From NCBI GenBank assembly GCA_024280855.1, contig JAJRPG010000058.1, forward strand, positions 91,504 to 155,503: a stretch of 64,000 bases of DNA, read 5' to 3'. Each line of letters starts with the position of its first letter. The stretch's first letter is position 1. The position numbers and the translations under genes were made by a program. The notes below the pieces were generated by a model. That model worked only from the letters and a program-made list of their open reading frames with translations. It had not been told where the DNA came from and ran no database searches. This document shows positions 52,296-61,084 of this stretch, one piece after another. Source of the stretch: Planctomycetota bacterium (lineage in GTDB: Bacteria > Planctomycetota > Phycisphaerae > UBA1845).

Positions 52296-54395
52296 TCATT
52301 CAGCTTCGCCTGCGCTATCAAAGCTTGCAGCTAAACTCTTGAGTACATTACTCCATGCTCGATCAAAATAAGTGTAATAGGCGTCCCAATCTTCGCCATC
52401 CCCAATTCCAATCTGAGACAACGTTAGCTGTGTATAGCCATCAGTTTGTGCTTTAATTTGCAGGATTACATGTGTGCGGGCATTTGCATCTCTTAGACGA
52501 GGGATGGATGGCGGGGCGTTCCAGGTAAACGCTAGCAGCTCGTAAGGTGCGTAGGTGAGAATCTCGCAACCCTCACCCCCGCGCTTTCCAACTGGTGCAT
52601 TCATATCAAAGTAGAGTTCGTATGCACCACCGATGCGGAAATCGATATTGGTATGCTTGGAAAAAAAACTGCCAAGCCCGTCTGGCGTCGTCCACCTGTT
52701 CCAAACCTCTTTAGGCGATGCCTTGAGCAATACTTGTTTCTCCAGTGTGCGCCCGGGCCAGGTAGTTTTTGTCACGGGTGGTAAGGGCTTGACCACCACT
52801 CCGCGAGCCTGCCAATCGATTGGTCCGTTCGTGAATCTTTTATACAGCATTTCAAAATAGACGGGGTTGTTCTTGATGAAGTATTCGAAAGCTGTACTCC
52901 ACTCTTCACTCGCGGGCCAATCGACCATGGACATGCGCACGCGCGTGTGCTCATTATCAACTTCATCCATTATCGTTACCCATCGCGTCTTTTCTTTTCG
53001 CACCTGAGGAAACATTGGCGGGGCACTACCTGTACCGGCTAACATCTGCATGGGTAGTAGTGTAAATAGTTTCGTTCCTTCCATACCTCTCTTACCCGGT
53101 GGGGCGTCTGGCATGAAGTGATATTCGTACACGCCGCCTGGCTCTAAAACAATTTGTCCACCTGGGCAATAAAATTCTCTAACGCCATCTACAGTCGTAA
53201 GCGCATGCCAAACTTGCTCACGAGTCGCAGGAATTTCGATTTCAAAGTCCAGCCGTTTCTTTGGACTTTTTGTAATTGTTACTTTGACATTGCCATGCTC
53301 GTACGAAGTTGAACTCGCGTCCTTCGCTCCCTGTTTCTCGACGGCAGTTTGGCTTGCAGGTTTCGAAGATAAATATTTACTTAATTCCCTCAGCGTCCAA
53401 TCATTTCCAACATCAAAGAACTGCTTCATCTTTTGAGATTGCTCGCTGGTATCGTATCCCATGCCCACGATGCGAATGCGCGTACGACTCAAGGACAATT
53501 TCTCGAAATACATGACTGACCAGGTGTTTGCGATAGCGTCCTTAAATGGAAAAGTTGCAGGGGGCTTAGCTACTTTTAGCGAAATCATTCGCAACGGGTC
53601 GTAACAGATAACTGTATTCACGATTGTTTCCGGGTCGCCAAGTCGGCCAGCGGGGTTATAATTCGCCATCATTTTCCCGCCTACTCTCATATCGATTGTT
53701 GCAAGCGGAGCCATCCACTCAGCCATGCTTTTAGAGGTTGAAAAGGCATCCCAGACTAAAGGCAATGGTGCATCAATTTCAATCGTTTGGATCAATGGAG
53801 GAATGCGTTCGACATTATTTTTCTGCGAGGCATCCGTTATTGGATTTTTCACAATACGCGGATTCGTATCAACCGCTGCGGAGGCTGTTTGCAGATATTC
53901 ATTCAGCCGCTGCAACTTGCTTTTGTTACCCTTTTCAAAAGAAGCTAGCATCTGCTGGGCCGATTCACTCGGGCCATATCCGTGACTGGAAACGCGCACG
54001 CGCGTTTGACTTTTACTCAGGCTATCGAAATAAACAATCGTCCATATTTTCATATAGGCATCACGCGAAGGTAAATCCTTTGGCACTATCACCGGCTGAA
54101 AGGCGATCATGCGGTTAGTTTCGAAGGTCAGGATGCGTGTCTCAAAGGTACTTTCATCACCAAGCACGGCACTGGCGTCATAGCTTGTGCGAATGAGTCC
54201 GCTGACGCGCAGGTCCACTTCAGCTAACTTGACCGACCACTTTGTTAAATCAGCCGGGTCGGTGAAAGCTTGCCACACTCTCTGGATAGACGCATCGATG
54301 ACTGACTCAACCTGGAAGGAATCGCGTTGGGCTAACGCATCGGCCTTCAACAATAGGATAAACGCGAACATCAACATTTTTGATTTAATAAACAT
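52296..54395 (-). CDS. Exported protein with four tandem SRPBCC/AHSA1-like domains
   Basis: A 699-residue protein with a signal peptide (MLMFAFILLLKADALAQ). Four START/AHSA1-type modules follow: about 24-150 (ESVIDASIQRVWQAFTDPAD), 200-345 (IQTIEIDAPLPLVWDAFSTS), 385-535 (DFEIEIPATREQVWHALTTV) and 555-690 (LEKQVLLKASPKEVWNRWTT). Each has the V-W-(x)-A/R-F/L-T entry and conserved W later. Domains 1 and 2 are closest to each other (GYGPSESAQQM and GYDTSEQSQKM). SRPBCC folds bind hydrophobic ligands; AHSA1 proteins are normally single-domain and cytoplasmic, so an exported tetramer-in-one is unusual. It lies in the TetR-led operon, 39 bp after DUF1761. Confidence 0.85.
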   Translation of the reverse strand: MFIKSKMLMFAFILLLKADALAQRDSFQVESVIDASIQRVWQAFTDPADLTKWSVKLAEVDLRVSGLIRTSYDASAVLGDESTFETRILTFETNRMIAFQPVIVPKDLPSRDAYMKIWTIVYFDSLSKSQTRVRVSSHGYGPSESAQQMLASFEKGNKSKLQRLNEYLQTASAAVDTNPRIVKNPITDASQKNNVERIPPLIQTIEIDAPLPLVWDAFSTSKSMAEWMAPLATIDMRVGGKMMANYNPAGRLGDPETIVNTVICYDPLRMISLKVAKPPATFPFKDAIANTWSVMYFEKLSLSRTRIRIVGMGYDTSEQSQKMKQFFDVGNDWTLRELSKYLSSKPASQTAVEKQGAKDASSTSYEHGNVKVTITKSPKKRLDFEIEIPATREQVWHALTTVDGVREFYCPGGQIVLEPGGVYEYHFMPDAPPGKRGMEGTKLFTLLPMQMLAGTGSAPPMFPQVRKEKTRWVTIMDEVDNEHTRVRMSMVDWPASEEWSTAFEYFIKNNPVYFEMLYKRFTNGPIDWQARGVVVKPLPPVTKTTWPGRTLEKQVLLKASPKEVWNRWTTPDGLGSFFSKHTNIDFRIGGAYELYFDMNAPVGKRGGEGCEILTYAPYELLAFTWNAPPSIPRLRDANARTHVILQIKAQTDGYTQLTLSQIGIGDGEDWDAYYTYFDRAWSNVLKSLAASFDSAGEAE

Positions 54396-54434
54396 GTAAG
54401 ACTCCTAATAACCTTTAAGCTGGACTCATTCTCG

Positions 54435-54854
54435 TTATTGCCATCCACCGATGATGGCTCCCACCGTAGCGAGGCAGGCCAGCTCGTGAAACGTGTCAAT
54501 AAAAAATGCGGGGATCGACTTGCTATATGCGGCGTTTCTAGCAGCGCCAAGCGTGGCGGCTATTCCCAACCACAACATCGCCCCAATATATGCCCCTTGC
54601 ATGGCACTCGTAACTCCTAACTTCGCATAAACCAGTGAGATTACCGTAGCCATGATTACATCTCCAATTAAGAATACGCCGAAGTTGCGTAACTGCTGTT
54701 TCTGCATGATGGCTAATTCATCTTCTGCAAAGCCATGAACGCTAACCCAGGCTTTCGCAAAAATCGCTCCGTACCAAGCACCGCCGATGAAAAACGCCAC
54801 GACGGCAGAAACTATCACGGCTAACCAATTTACTGAGTTGAAATCTAAAGCCAT
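54435..54854 (-). CDS. DUF1761 membrane protein
   Basis: A 139-residue DUF1761 family protein with four membrane segments: NWLAVIVSAVVAFFIGGAWYG, FLIGDVIMATVISLVYAKLG, QGAYIGAMLWLGIAATLGAA and ELACLATVGAIIGGW. The GGAWYGAIFAKAWVSV opening is diagnostic. Function unknown; DUF1761 often sits with TetR regulators and SRPBCC or VOC genes. It starts 12 bp after tetR. Confidence 0.88.
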   Translation of the reverse strand: MALDFNSVNWLAVIVSAVVAFFIGGAWYGAIFAKAWVSVHGFAEDELAIMQKQQLRNFGVFLIGDVIMATVISLVYAKLGVTSAMQGAYIGAMLWLGIAATLGAARNAAYSKSIPAFFIDTFHELACLATVGAIIGGWQ

Positions 54855-54866
54855 TGATCTGCTCTC

Positions 54867-55538
54867 CTAATCCAATTCATTTCCACTTTTTCCATCACGA
54901 TTGTACAGCAACTTCGAGATGAATATCCGCAACATATCCACGCTATCATCGAATGGTTCTATGCGCCGGTAAGAACGGGCTAGCATGACGCCGCCTTCCA
55001 TTGTTGTCAGTATGAATGTCGCCAGCTTGTCACGATCAATGTGCTGCGGAAGCCTCTCATGCGCTTCCTCGAAGCATTGTCGAATAGCTAAACGCCACCC
55101 TTCAAAATTGTCTGCGATGCCCTGGCGTACCACGTCGCTGCGGCCGCTCATTTCCAATGCAAGGTTTCCTATAGGACAGCCATGAGTGAACTGAGTCATT
55201 TCGAGCATCTGTCGGTATCCGTTTAGAATTTCAAAGATGCGGTCGATGGGATCAGAAACGCGCTGAAAAACCGGCTCGATGACCATAGGCCAAAGCATGG
55301 TCTTGTACTTGTCCAGCACCGCGACCAGCAGGTCTTCCTTCTTTGGAAAGAAGTAGTAAAGGCTGCCACTATTCACGCCAGCCTGAGCCAAGATTTCCTT
55401 GACGCTGGTTTTTTCGAATCCTTGCAAAAGAAAAAGCTCACGGGCGGCTTCGACAAGGCGATCCTTGGTAGAAACGAGTTCGACAGGTTTACCATCTTGA
55501 CCTGCTGGATTTTTATTATCAATAACTCGATTTACCAT
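54867..55538 (-). CDS. TetR/AcrR family repressor
   Basis: A 223-residue TetR regulator. The N-terminal helix-turn-helix (VEAARELFLLQGFEKTSVKEILAQAGVNSGSLYYFFPKKEDLL, in part) is at about residues 28-70. The ligand domain fits the AcrR-C/TetR_C pattern. A leading extension of about 25 residues precedes the HTH. It is first in the leftward unit with DUF1761, the four-SRPBCC protein and VOC, so it probably controls that unit and itself. A candidate operator is at 55608-55623. Confidence 0.9.
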   Translation of the reverse strand: MVNRVIDNKNPAGQDGKPVELVSTKDRLVEAARELFLLQGFEKTSVKEILAQAGVNSGSLYYFFPKKEDLLVAVLDKYKTMLWPMVIEPVFQRVSDPIDRIFEILNGYRQMLEMTQFTHGCPIGNLALEMSGRSDVVRQGIADNFEGWRLAIRQCFEEAHERLPQHIDRDKLATFILTTMEGGVMLARSYRRIEPFDDSVDMLRIFISKLLYNRDGKSGNELD

Positions 55539-55607
55539 AATTTCATACAGGCCTAAATCTACGTTCTTAGCCTAACTACATCGATTAGTCGTAGGAAAAA
55601 TCGAATG

Positions 55608-55623
55608 AGTTGAACGATCAACT
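55608..55623. promoter_or_regulatory. Candidate TetR operator palindrome
   Basis: AGTTGA-ACGA-TCAACT is a perfect 6-bp-arm palindrome 70 bp upstream of the tetR start, in the region divergent from the beta-propeller gene. TetR proteins commonly bind such dyads. Its role is inference from position and symmetry. Confidence 0.4.
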
Positions 55624-55915
55624 ATGATGTTAACCAACAAGAGGCCATTCGTCAAGCGAAATAGTAATCGCTATCGGTGTTCCGCTGAAAATCGACTGTA
55701 AATGGGAGTGAATACGGGGGATAGACGGCCTTGGTAAATAAAAAACCTTGTATTGTGTAAACGAAATTGGTAGGTTGAGGATATCGGTCGGTCTTTCGGT
55801 TCCGACCTTGGTTGTTAGAACTGGGGCTAATCAGCCCGGATTGGTGCAAAAACGAGCGTCGTCAATTTTGGCTACCATGCTTCGTTGCGTACTTGGAATT
55901 AGGAAGAAGATAATT

Positions 55916-58804
55916 ATGATCGATCATCCTACACGTTCGATGACGTGCCTTTCGGCAATACCATTTTTCAGCAGAAGTGTCGTCATGGCGATGGCACTGC
56001 TTACGATGACGTCAGCTGTTCATGGTGCGCAGTGGACTGAAATTATGGACATCGCTGGTGATGGCGTCGGTAAAGGCTTTCTATTCTTGCCTGTCGCGAT
56101 TGATGTGGATAGTGCTGGAAATGTATTCGTCGGTGGCCGGGGTTCAGCCAATGTTCATCGGATTGCGCCTGATGGTACGATCCAACAAGTCATCGGGGCT
56201 AACGTCGAGGGGGTAAATTTTAGACTCGGCGGTCTCAAAGACATCGCTGTGGGTGACACTGGTAACTTGTTCATTGCGGGTGGCACTTCGCAAAATGTCA
56301 TCAAGGTGGCACCGGATGGCACGGCCACTATGATATTTAACAGGCAGATGGGTGACGGCTCCGGCCACTTTATTGACTTTCCAGAAAGTATAGCCGTTGA
56401 TGCCGCTGACAATGTGTATGTCTCAGGTGGTATTAGCAGCAACGTCTTCAAAATTACGCCTGCGGGGGCAATCACACAGGTCATCGACACGACCGGCGAT
56501 GGGTTAGGCAACACGCTAAGTAAGGCGAACGGCTTGTCTGTTGATAGTATGGGCAATGTTTATGTTGTCAGTGGCAACAGCGATAACGTATTTAAGATTA
56601 CGCCCGGTGGCACGATCACATTACTCCTTGATTCGTCAGGGGACGGTGTCGGAAATACGTTCGATAATCCCCTTGACTCGGCCATAGACAGCTTGGACAA
56701 TCTATATGTAGCGGGCGCACTAAGCAACAATGTTTTCAAGATTACACCCGCTGGAAATGTTTCTCTCGTGATGGACGTAACCGGAGATGGTATCGGCAAT
56801 CTATTGTCTTACGCTGCTGCACTGACTATCGACGATAATGATAACCTTTATGTAGCTAGTCGTGGCAGCGATATCGCTTTCAAAATTACACAATCTGGCG
56901 TCATTTCCGTCATTATAGCAGCGGATGGTGATGGCGCTGGCCACATCCTCGATGCACCAGAGTCCATTAGCGTAGATACTCTGGGCAATGTCTTTGTGGG
57001 CGGCAACAAATCAAATGATGCATTCAAAATTACGCCATCAGGAGTTATCACGCAGATTATTGACGAAATGGGTGACTTAATAGGTAATTCACTGAGAGGA
57101 CCAAGCGACGTAGAGTTCGATAGCTTCAGAAATATTTATGTGTCAGCAACCGGTACTAAGAAAGTTTTTCGTATTGACACGGCAGGCGTGATTTCGGTCA
57201 TTCTGGATGAAACCGGTGATGGGCTGGGTAATACCTTCAGCTTCAATTCAGGACGTTTGGCTATTGATGAAAATAACAATGTGTATGCTGTAGGTTTTAA
57301 CAATGTTTTCAAGATTTTTCCCGATAGCACCATTACCAACATCCTCAATAGTACAGGCGATGGTATGGGCCAGACGTTTTCCGGCGGGAGCAACGTAGCC
57401 CTCGACAGGGATGGGAATGTCTTTGTCTCGACCAGTAGCGGAAAAGTGTTCAAGGTGACACCTTCGCAAGTCGTATCTGTCATCATAGATAGTACGGGCG
57501 ACGGTATGGGAAATGGACTTAGTGGTCTACTCAGAGGCTTAGCTACAGACGCATCCGGCAATGTCTTCGTGAGTGGTTTTAGTACGGATAATGTTTTCAA
57601 AATAACCCCTGCTGGCGTCATCACAGAAATCATCGATGCGACTGGCGACGGTATGGGAAACATACTGAATGCTGCGTACGGATTAGCTGTTGATGGCGAT
57701 GATAATGTGTTCGTAGTGGGGTATAACAGCGACAATCTTTTTAAGATCACCCCGGCTGGTGTTATCTCACAAATCCTTGACAGGCCAGGCGCTGGCGGCG
57801 TTGACCTTTATGATGTGCCTACTTATATAACCGTTGACGCAGTGGGAAATGTCTATGCCATGTCGGGCAATACAAGCCCATTTTTTATACCTCGGCTATT
57901 GAAGGTTGAACCCAATGGCGCTATCAGTGTAGTTATCAATGAAGCTGAGGATGCATTTGATAATGACTTACGAGGTATTAGAGGAGTGGCAGTAGACCCT
58001 TCGGGTAACGTAGTTGTGACGGGAGTTGGTTCTTTCAACGTCGTTCGTGTAAGTCTTTGCGAAACTGACAACGACGGCGATGGGTTTGGCGCGCCGGGTA
58101 GTCCGGGATGCATCGGCGGGCCTGAAGACGATTGTGATGATACGGATGACGTCATCTATCCCGGCGCTCCAGAGACGCCGGACGACAGCATCGACCAAGA
58201 CTGTAATGGTGTAGACGCAATTACATGTTTCGTCGATGCCGACGACGATGGATTCGGTAGTATGGACACGCTTGTTGCGCTAGACGGAGACTGCCTTGAT
58301 AGTGGCGAATCAGACATTGATGGCGATTGTGACGACGCTGATGAAACCAGCTATCCCAATGCGCCAGAAACGCCGGATGACAACATCGACCAAGATTGCA
58401 ACGGTGTTGATGCGACGACCTGTTTTGTTGATGCAGACAACGATGGTTTTGGCAGTGCGGATACACTGTTGGCGCTCGATGGCGACTGTTCTGATAGTGG
58501 TGAATCTAACGTCAGTGGCGATTGCGACGACACTCGTGATACGGTTTATCCCAACGCATTAGAGTTGTGCGATGGGTTGGACAACGACTGTAATGGCATT
58601 GTCGACGACAACGGCGATAGTGATGGTGATGGCGTGCATGATTGCGATGATTTGTGTATGGGCGTTGATGACGCTGTTTTCGCACCTGAATGCGCAGGTA
58701 AAATTCCAACAACCTCTAATTGGGGCTTAGTCGTACTGACCCTTCTACTCTTCACTGCAAGCAAGGTTGTCTTTGGCCGTCAATCACGCGCAGTCTCAAA
58801 CTGA
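55916..58804 (+). CDS. Secreted beta-propeller protein with MopE-type metal-binding repeats and IPTL-CTERM tail
   Basis: ATG 55916 has AGGAAG nine bases upstream and starts a signal peptide (VVMAMALLTMTSAVHGAQW); the frame extends back to 55748 without support. The 962 residues hold about 13-14 repeats of 48 residues (144 bp each) like VFKITPAGVITEIIDATGDG, most with a TGDGxGN loop, an NHL/Vgb-lyase-like propeller. Then three MopE-like repeats (DCDDTDDVIYPGAPE, DADNDGFG, DQDCNGVD). The end IPTTSNWGLVVLTLLLFTAS is an IPTL-CTERM sorting signal. It is probably exported and anchored or released at the surface. Confidence 0.85.
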   Translation: MIDHPTRSMTCLSAIPFFSRSVVMAMALLTMTSAVHGAQWTEIMDIAGDGVGKGFLFLPVAIDVDSAGNVFVGGRGSANVHRIAPDGTIQQVIGANVEGVNFRLGGLKDIAVGDTGNLFIAGGTSQNVIKVAPDGTATMIFNRQMGDGSGHFIDFPESIAVDAADNVYVSGGISSNVFKITPAGAITQVIDTTGDGLGNTLSKANGLSVDSMGNVYVVSGNSDNVFKITPGGTITLLLDSSGDGVGNTFDNPLDSAIDSLDNLYVAGALSNNVFKITPAGNVSLVMDVTGDGIGNLLSYAAALTIDDNDNLYVASRGSDIAFKITQSGVISVIIAADGDGAGHILDAPESISVDTLGNVFVGGNKSNDAFKITPSGVITQIIDEMGDLIGNSLRGPSDVEFDSFRNIYVSATGTKKVFRIDTAGVISVILDETGDGLGNTFSFNSGRLAIDENNNVYAVGFNNVFKIFPDSTITNILNSTGDGMGQTFSGGSNVALDRDGNVFVSTSSGKVFKVTPSQVVSVIIDSTGDGMGNGLSGLLRGLATDASGNVFVSGFSTDNVFKITPAGVITEIIDATGDGMGNILNAAYGLAVDGDDNVFVVGYNSDNLFKITPAGVISQILDRPGAGGVDLYDVPTYITVDAVGNVYAMSGNTSPFFIPRLLKVEPNGAISVVINEAEDAFDNDLRGIRGVAVDPSGNVVVTGVGSFNVVRVSLCETDNDGDGFGAPGSPGCIGGPEDDCDDTDDVIYPGAPETPDDSIDQDCNGVDAITCFVDADDDGFGSMDTLVALDGDCLDSGESDIDGDCDDADETSYPNAPETPDDNIDQDCNGVDATTCFVDADNDGFGSADTLLALDGDCSDSGESNVSGDCDDTRDTVYPNALELCDGLDNDCNGIVDDNGDSDGDGVHDCDDLCMGVDDAVFAPECAGKIPTTSNWGLVVLTLLLFTASKVVFGRQSRAVSN

Positions 58805-58920
58805 TGGCTCGACGCTAAGTTATGCTATAGCATGATGAACGTAGGGATGATCTTTGGCGTTGACGCGCAAGCGATCGCGGTGGGCAACGGCTCCGCTATA
58901 CGATAAATTGTCGGCTGGTC

Positions 58921-60834
58921 TTACTGGTCTTCGGTTGGAATTTCCAGGTTGCGCAGGCTTACTTCTATGTCCATAGCCCCGGATGAAACTAGGGCGCATT
59001 GCTTGTGGAGTTGCATGCGAACGACTTTTCCCTTTCGCTTTAGGGGGGCGATGAAGACTTCGTCGCCGGGGATTAAGTCGTTTACCCACTTGGTCCAACT
59101 GTTGAACTTTTCCTGCGATTGTTTCATATCGCGGTCGGCTGCTTCGAATTTCTCTCGCTCTTTTTTGGCTTCTACGACTGCGTCGCGGGCATCTTTCCTG
59201 GCTAACTCTGCTTTACGGCGAGAGGCTAGCGTGCCTTCAATGGCTTGACTCAAGGCGCGGGTTTGATCGTCTAAATAACTTTTCGCCCGTGCAATCATTT
59301 TCTTGGACATGCCCAATCGCTGGGCGATGATGAGCGCGTTGCTATTGCCCGGTTCACCGAGTCGCAAATGATAGGTTGGCTCTAACGTCTCCGGGTCGAA
59401 TTCTACCGAGGCGTTATCAACCCGCTCGGTCGTAAAAGCTATGGCTTTTAGCGCGGATAAATGAGTGGTGATTAGGGCCTTCACGCCGCGCGACAGCAAT
59501 TCCGTTACGACCGCTCGCCCGATAGCTGCCCCTTCATCGGGGTCCGTGCCAGCGCCTACTTCGTCTATTAAAACCAGTGATTTATCGTTGCAACTATTTA
59601 GCATTTTCAAAATGTTGGACAGATGGCCACTGAACGTGCTGAGCGATGATTGTAAACTTTGCTCGTCGCCAACGTCAATAAATATCTGGCCAAAAATCGG
59701 CATGCGCGACCCCTCACCCGCTGGAATGGGCATGCCGCACTGTGTCATCACAGCCATTAGCCCGACGGTTTTGAGTGTCACGGTCTTGCCACCCGTGTTG
59801 GGGCCTGTAATCATGAGTACATCGAAGTCGTCGCCGAGTCGCACATCAATGGGCACGACCTCTTGCGGCTTTTCGTTTTCCTGTGCCCTTTGCTCGAATA
59901 ATTCTATGAGTAGCGGATGCCGGGCTTCGTGTAGGTCCATGACGCCATGCTCATCAATCTCTGGGCATATGCAGTGGCGCTTTTGCGCGTAGCGACACTT
60001 GGCTCCGATGACATCGATCACGCCCACCGCTCGCAGGGTATCCAAAATGGGTTTGGCACTAACCTGTACATGTTGCGTGAGGGCGCGAAGGATTTTGGTG
60101 ATCTCCTTACTTTCTTCGTCACGCAGGCGCACGATGGTGTTGTTTAGTTGAACGGCTTCGGACGGTTCGACGAATAGTGTCGCGCCAGTGTCAGAAGTTC
60201 GGTGAATAATGCCGGGGATTCGTCCGCGATATTGGGATTTGAGAGGTAGTACGGTGCGGTCGGCATGAAGCGTGGCTCCGCCGTATTGCAGCATTTTAGT
60301 GAGCGCAGGCTGTTTGAGTAGCCGGTCGAATACTCTTTTTACCTGATCCTTGGTTTGTTCGATGGTACGGCGAAGCGAGGCGAGCTTGGGGCTTGCGTAA
60401 TCCAGGATTTGCCCGCGTGCGTCGATGGATTCGTTTATCACGGTTGAGATGGCGCTTAAATCTTCGATGCGTTGGCCAACGTGGATAAGCAAATCCGATT
60501 CTTCACCCAACTGATCGAACCATTGACGCATAGCTGAGGTGACGACGAGTGTCTCGGCGATGTCAGCTAATTCGTGGGCCTCAAGGGGTATGGGAGACAT
60601 GGACCTGCGGACATATTCGCGCACGTCGTGAACACCAGCCATCGGGGGGTAATTTCGGTCCTCGACCACGCGCATCATCTGCTCGACCTGCCCTAACCAT
60701 TCACGAATGAGGTCGATTTTATGGGTCGGTGTGAGCGACAGCGCGAGGCGTTTGCCCAGTCGCGTGGCACAATGAGCCGCGTAAAGTTCTCGAACGGCCT
60801 CGAATTCAAGCTTTTTTAGAACTGTTTCGTCCAC
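58921..60834 (-). CDS. MutS2-like ATPase lacking the Smr domain
   Basis: A 637-residue protein from GTG 60834. It has the MutS2 core: N-terminal helical lever, Walker A MITGPNTGGKTVTLKTVGL near residue 298, Walker B LVLIDEVGAGTDPDEGAAI, then the coiled-coil (SQAIEGTLASRRKAELARKD). A KOW-like beta-barrel (PGDEVFIAPLKRKGKVVRM) ends the protein. MutS2 normally continues for about 140 residues with an Smr nuclease domain; here the stop at 58921 removes it and the 116-bp gap to the next gene has no Smr. MutS2 is known in recombination suppression and ribosome splitting; the Smr-less form may keep only the clamp function. Confidence 0.88.
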   Translation of the reverse strand: MDETVLKKLEFEAVRELYAAHCATRLGKRLALSLTPTHKIDLIREWLGQVEQMMRVVEDRNYPPMAGVHDVREYVRRSMSPIPLEAHELADIAETLVVTSAMRQWFDQLGEESDLLIHVGQRIEDLSAISTVINESIDARGQILDYASPKLASLRRTIEQTKDQVKRVFDRLLKQPALTKMLQYGGATLHADRTVLPLKSQYRGRIPGIIHRTSDTGATLFVEPSEAVQLNNTIVRLRDEESKEITKILRALTQHVQVSAKPILDTLRAVGVIDVIGAKCRYAQKRHCICPEIDEHGVMDLHEARHPLLIELFEQRAQENEKPQEVVPIDVRLGDDFDVLMITGPNTGGKTVTLKTVGLMAVMTQCGMPIPAGEGSRMPIFGQIFIDVGDEQSLQSSLSTFSGHLSNILKMLNSCNDKSLVLIDEVGAGTDPDEGAAIGRAVVTELLSRGVKALITTHLSALKAIAFTTERVDNASVEFDPETLEPTYHLRLGEPGNSNALIIAQRLGMSKKMIARAKSYLDDQTRALSQAIEGTLASRRKAELARKDARDAVVEAKKEREKFEAADRDMKQSQEKFNSWTKWVNDLIPGDEVFIAPLKRKGKVVRMQLHKQCALVSSGAMDIEVSLRNLEIPTEDQ

Positions 60835-60995
60835 AATTTTCCCCAGAAATCACAACCTTAGACAAAGCCCCTGGCTTGCCCTTTTGACCATTATGCTAGA
60901 AAAAAGTCTATTTGTGCAAATTTTCACAAAAGTTTTAGTAGGTACATCGTCCGATTCTATTACAAGATTATCCATATTCGTACAGGCGAAGTGGC

Positions 60996-61001
60996 TATAA
61001 T
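60996..61001 (+). promoter_or_regulatory. Candidate -10 box of the HtrA-like gene
   Basis: A perfect TATAAT, 84 bp before ATG 61085, in a gap divergent from mutS2. No good -35 hexamer sits 17 bp upstream, so an activator or alternative sigma factor may be used. Confidence 0.45.
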
Positions 61002-61084
61002 ACTAAGTTGGGCACGCGGTTCGGACGGTAGAAATGATCCGGACGTGTAGCTTATACGGTGAAAGTTGAGAGGCTGAGAAGATC

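Noticed and set aside
57136-57750. 204-codon minus-strand ORF inside the propeller gene
   Set aside because: Open only because the 144-bp repeats keep the antisense frame free of stops; the protein is a reverse image of the repeats.
58822-58833. ATGCTATAGCAT palindrome after the propeller gene
   Set aside because: Twelve bases with no T-run and no second copy seen; could be chance.
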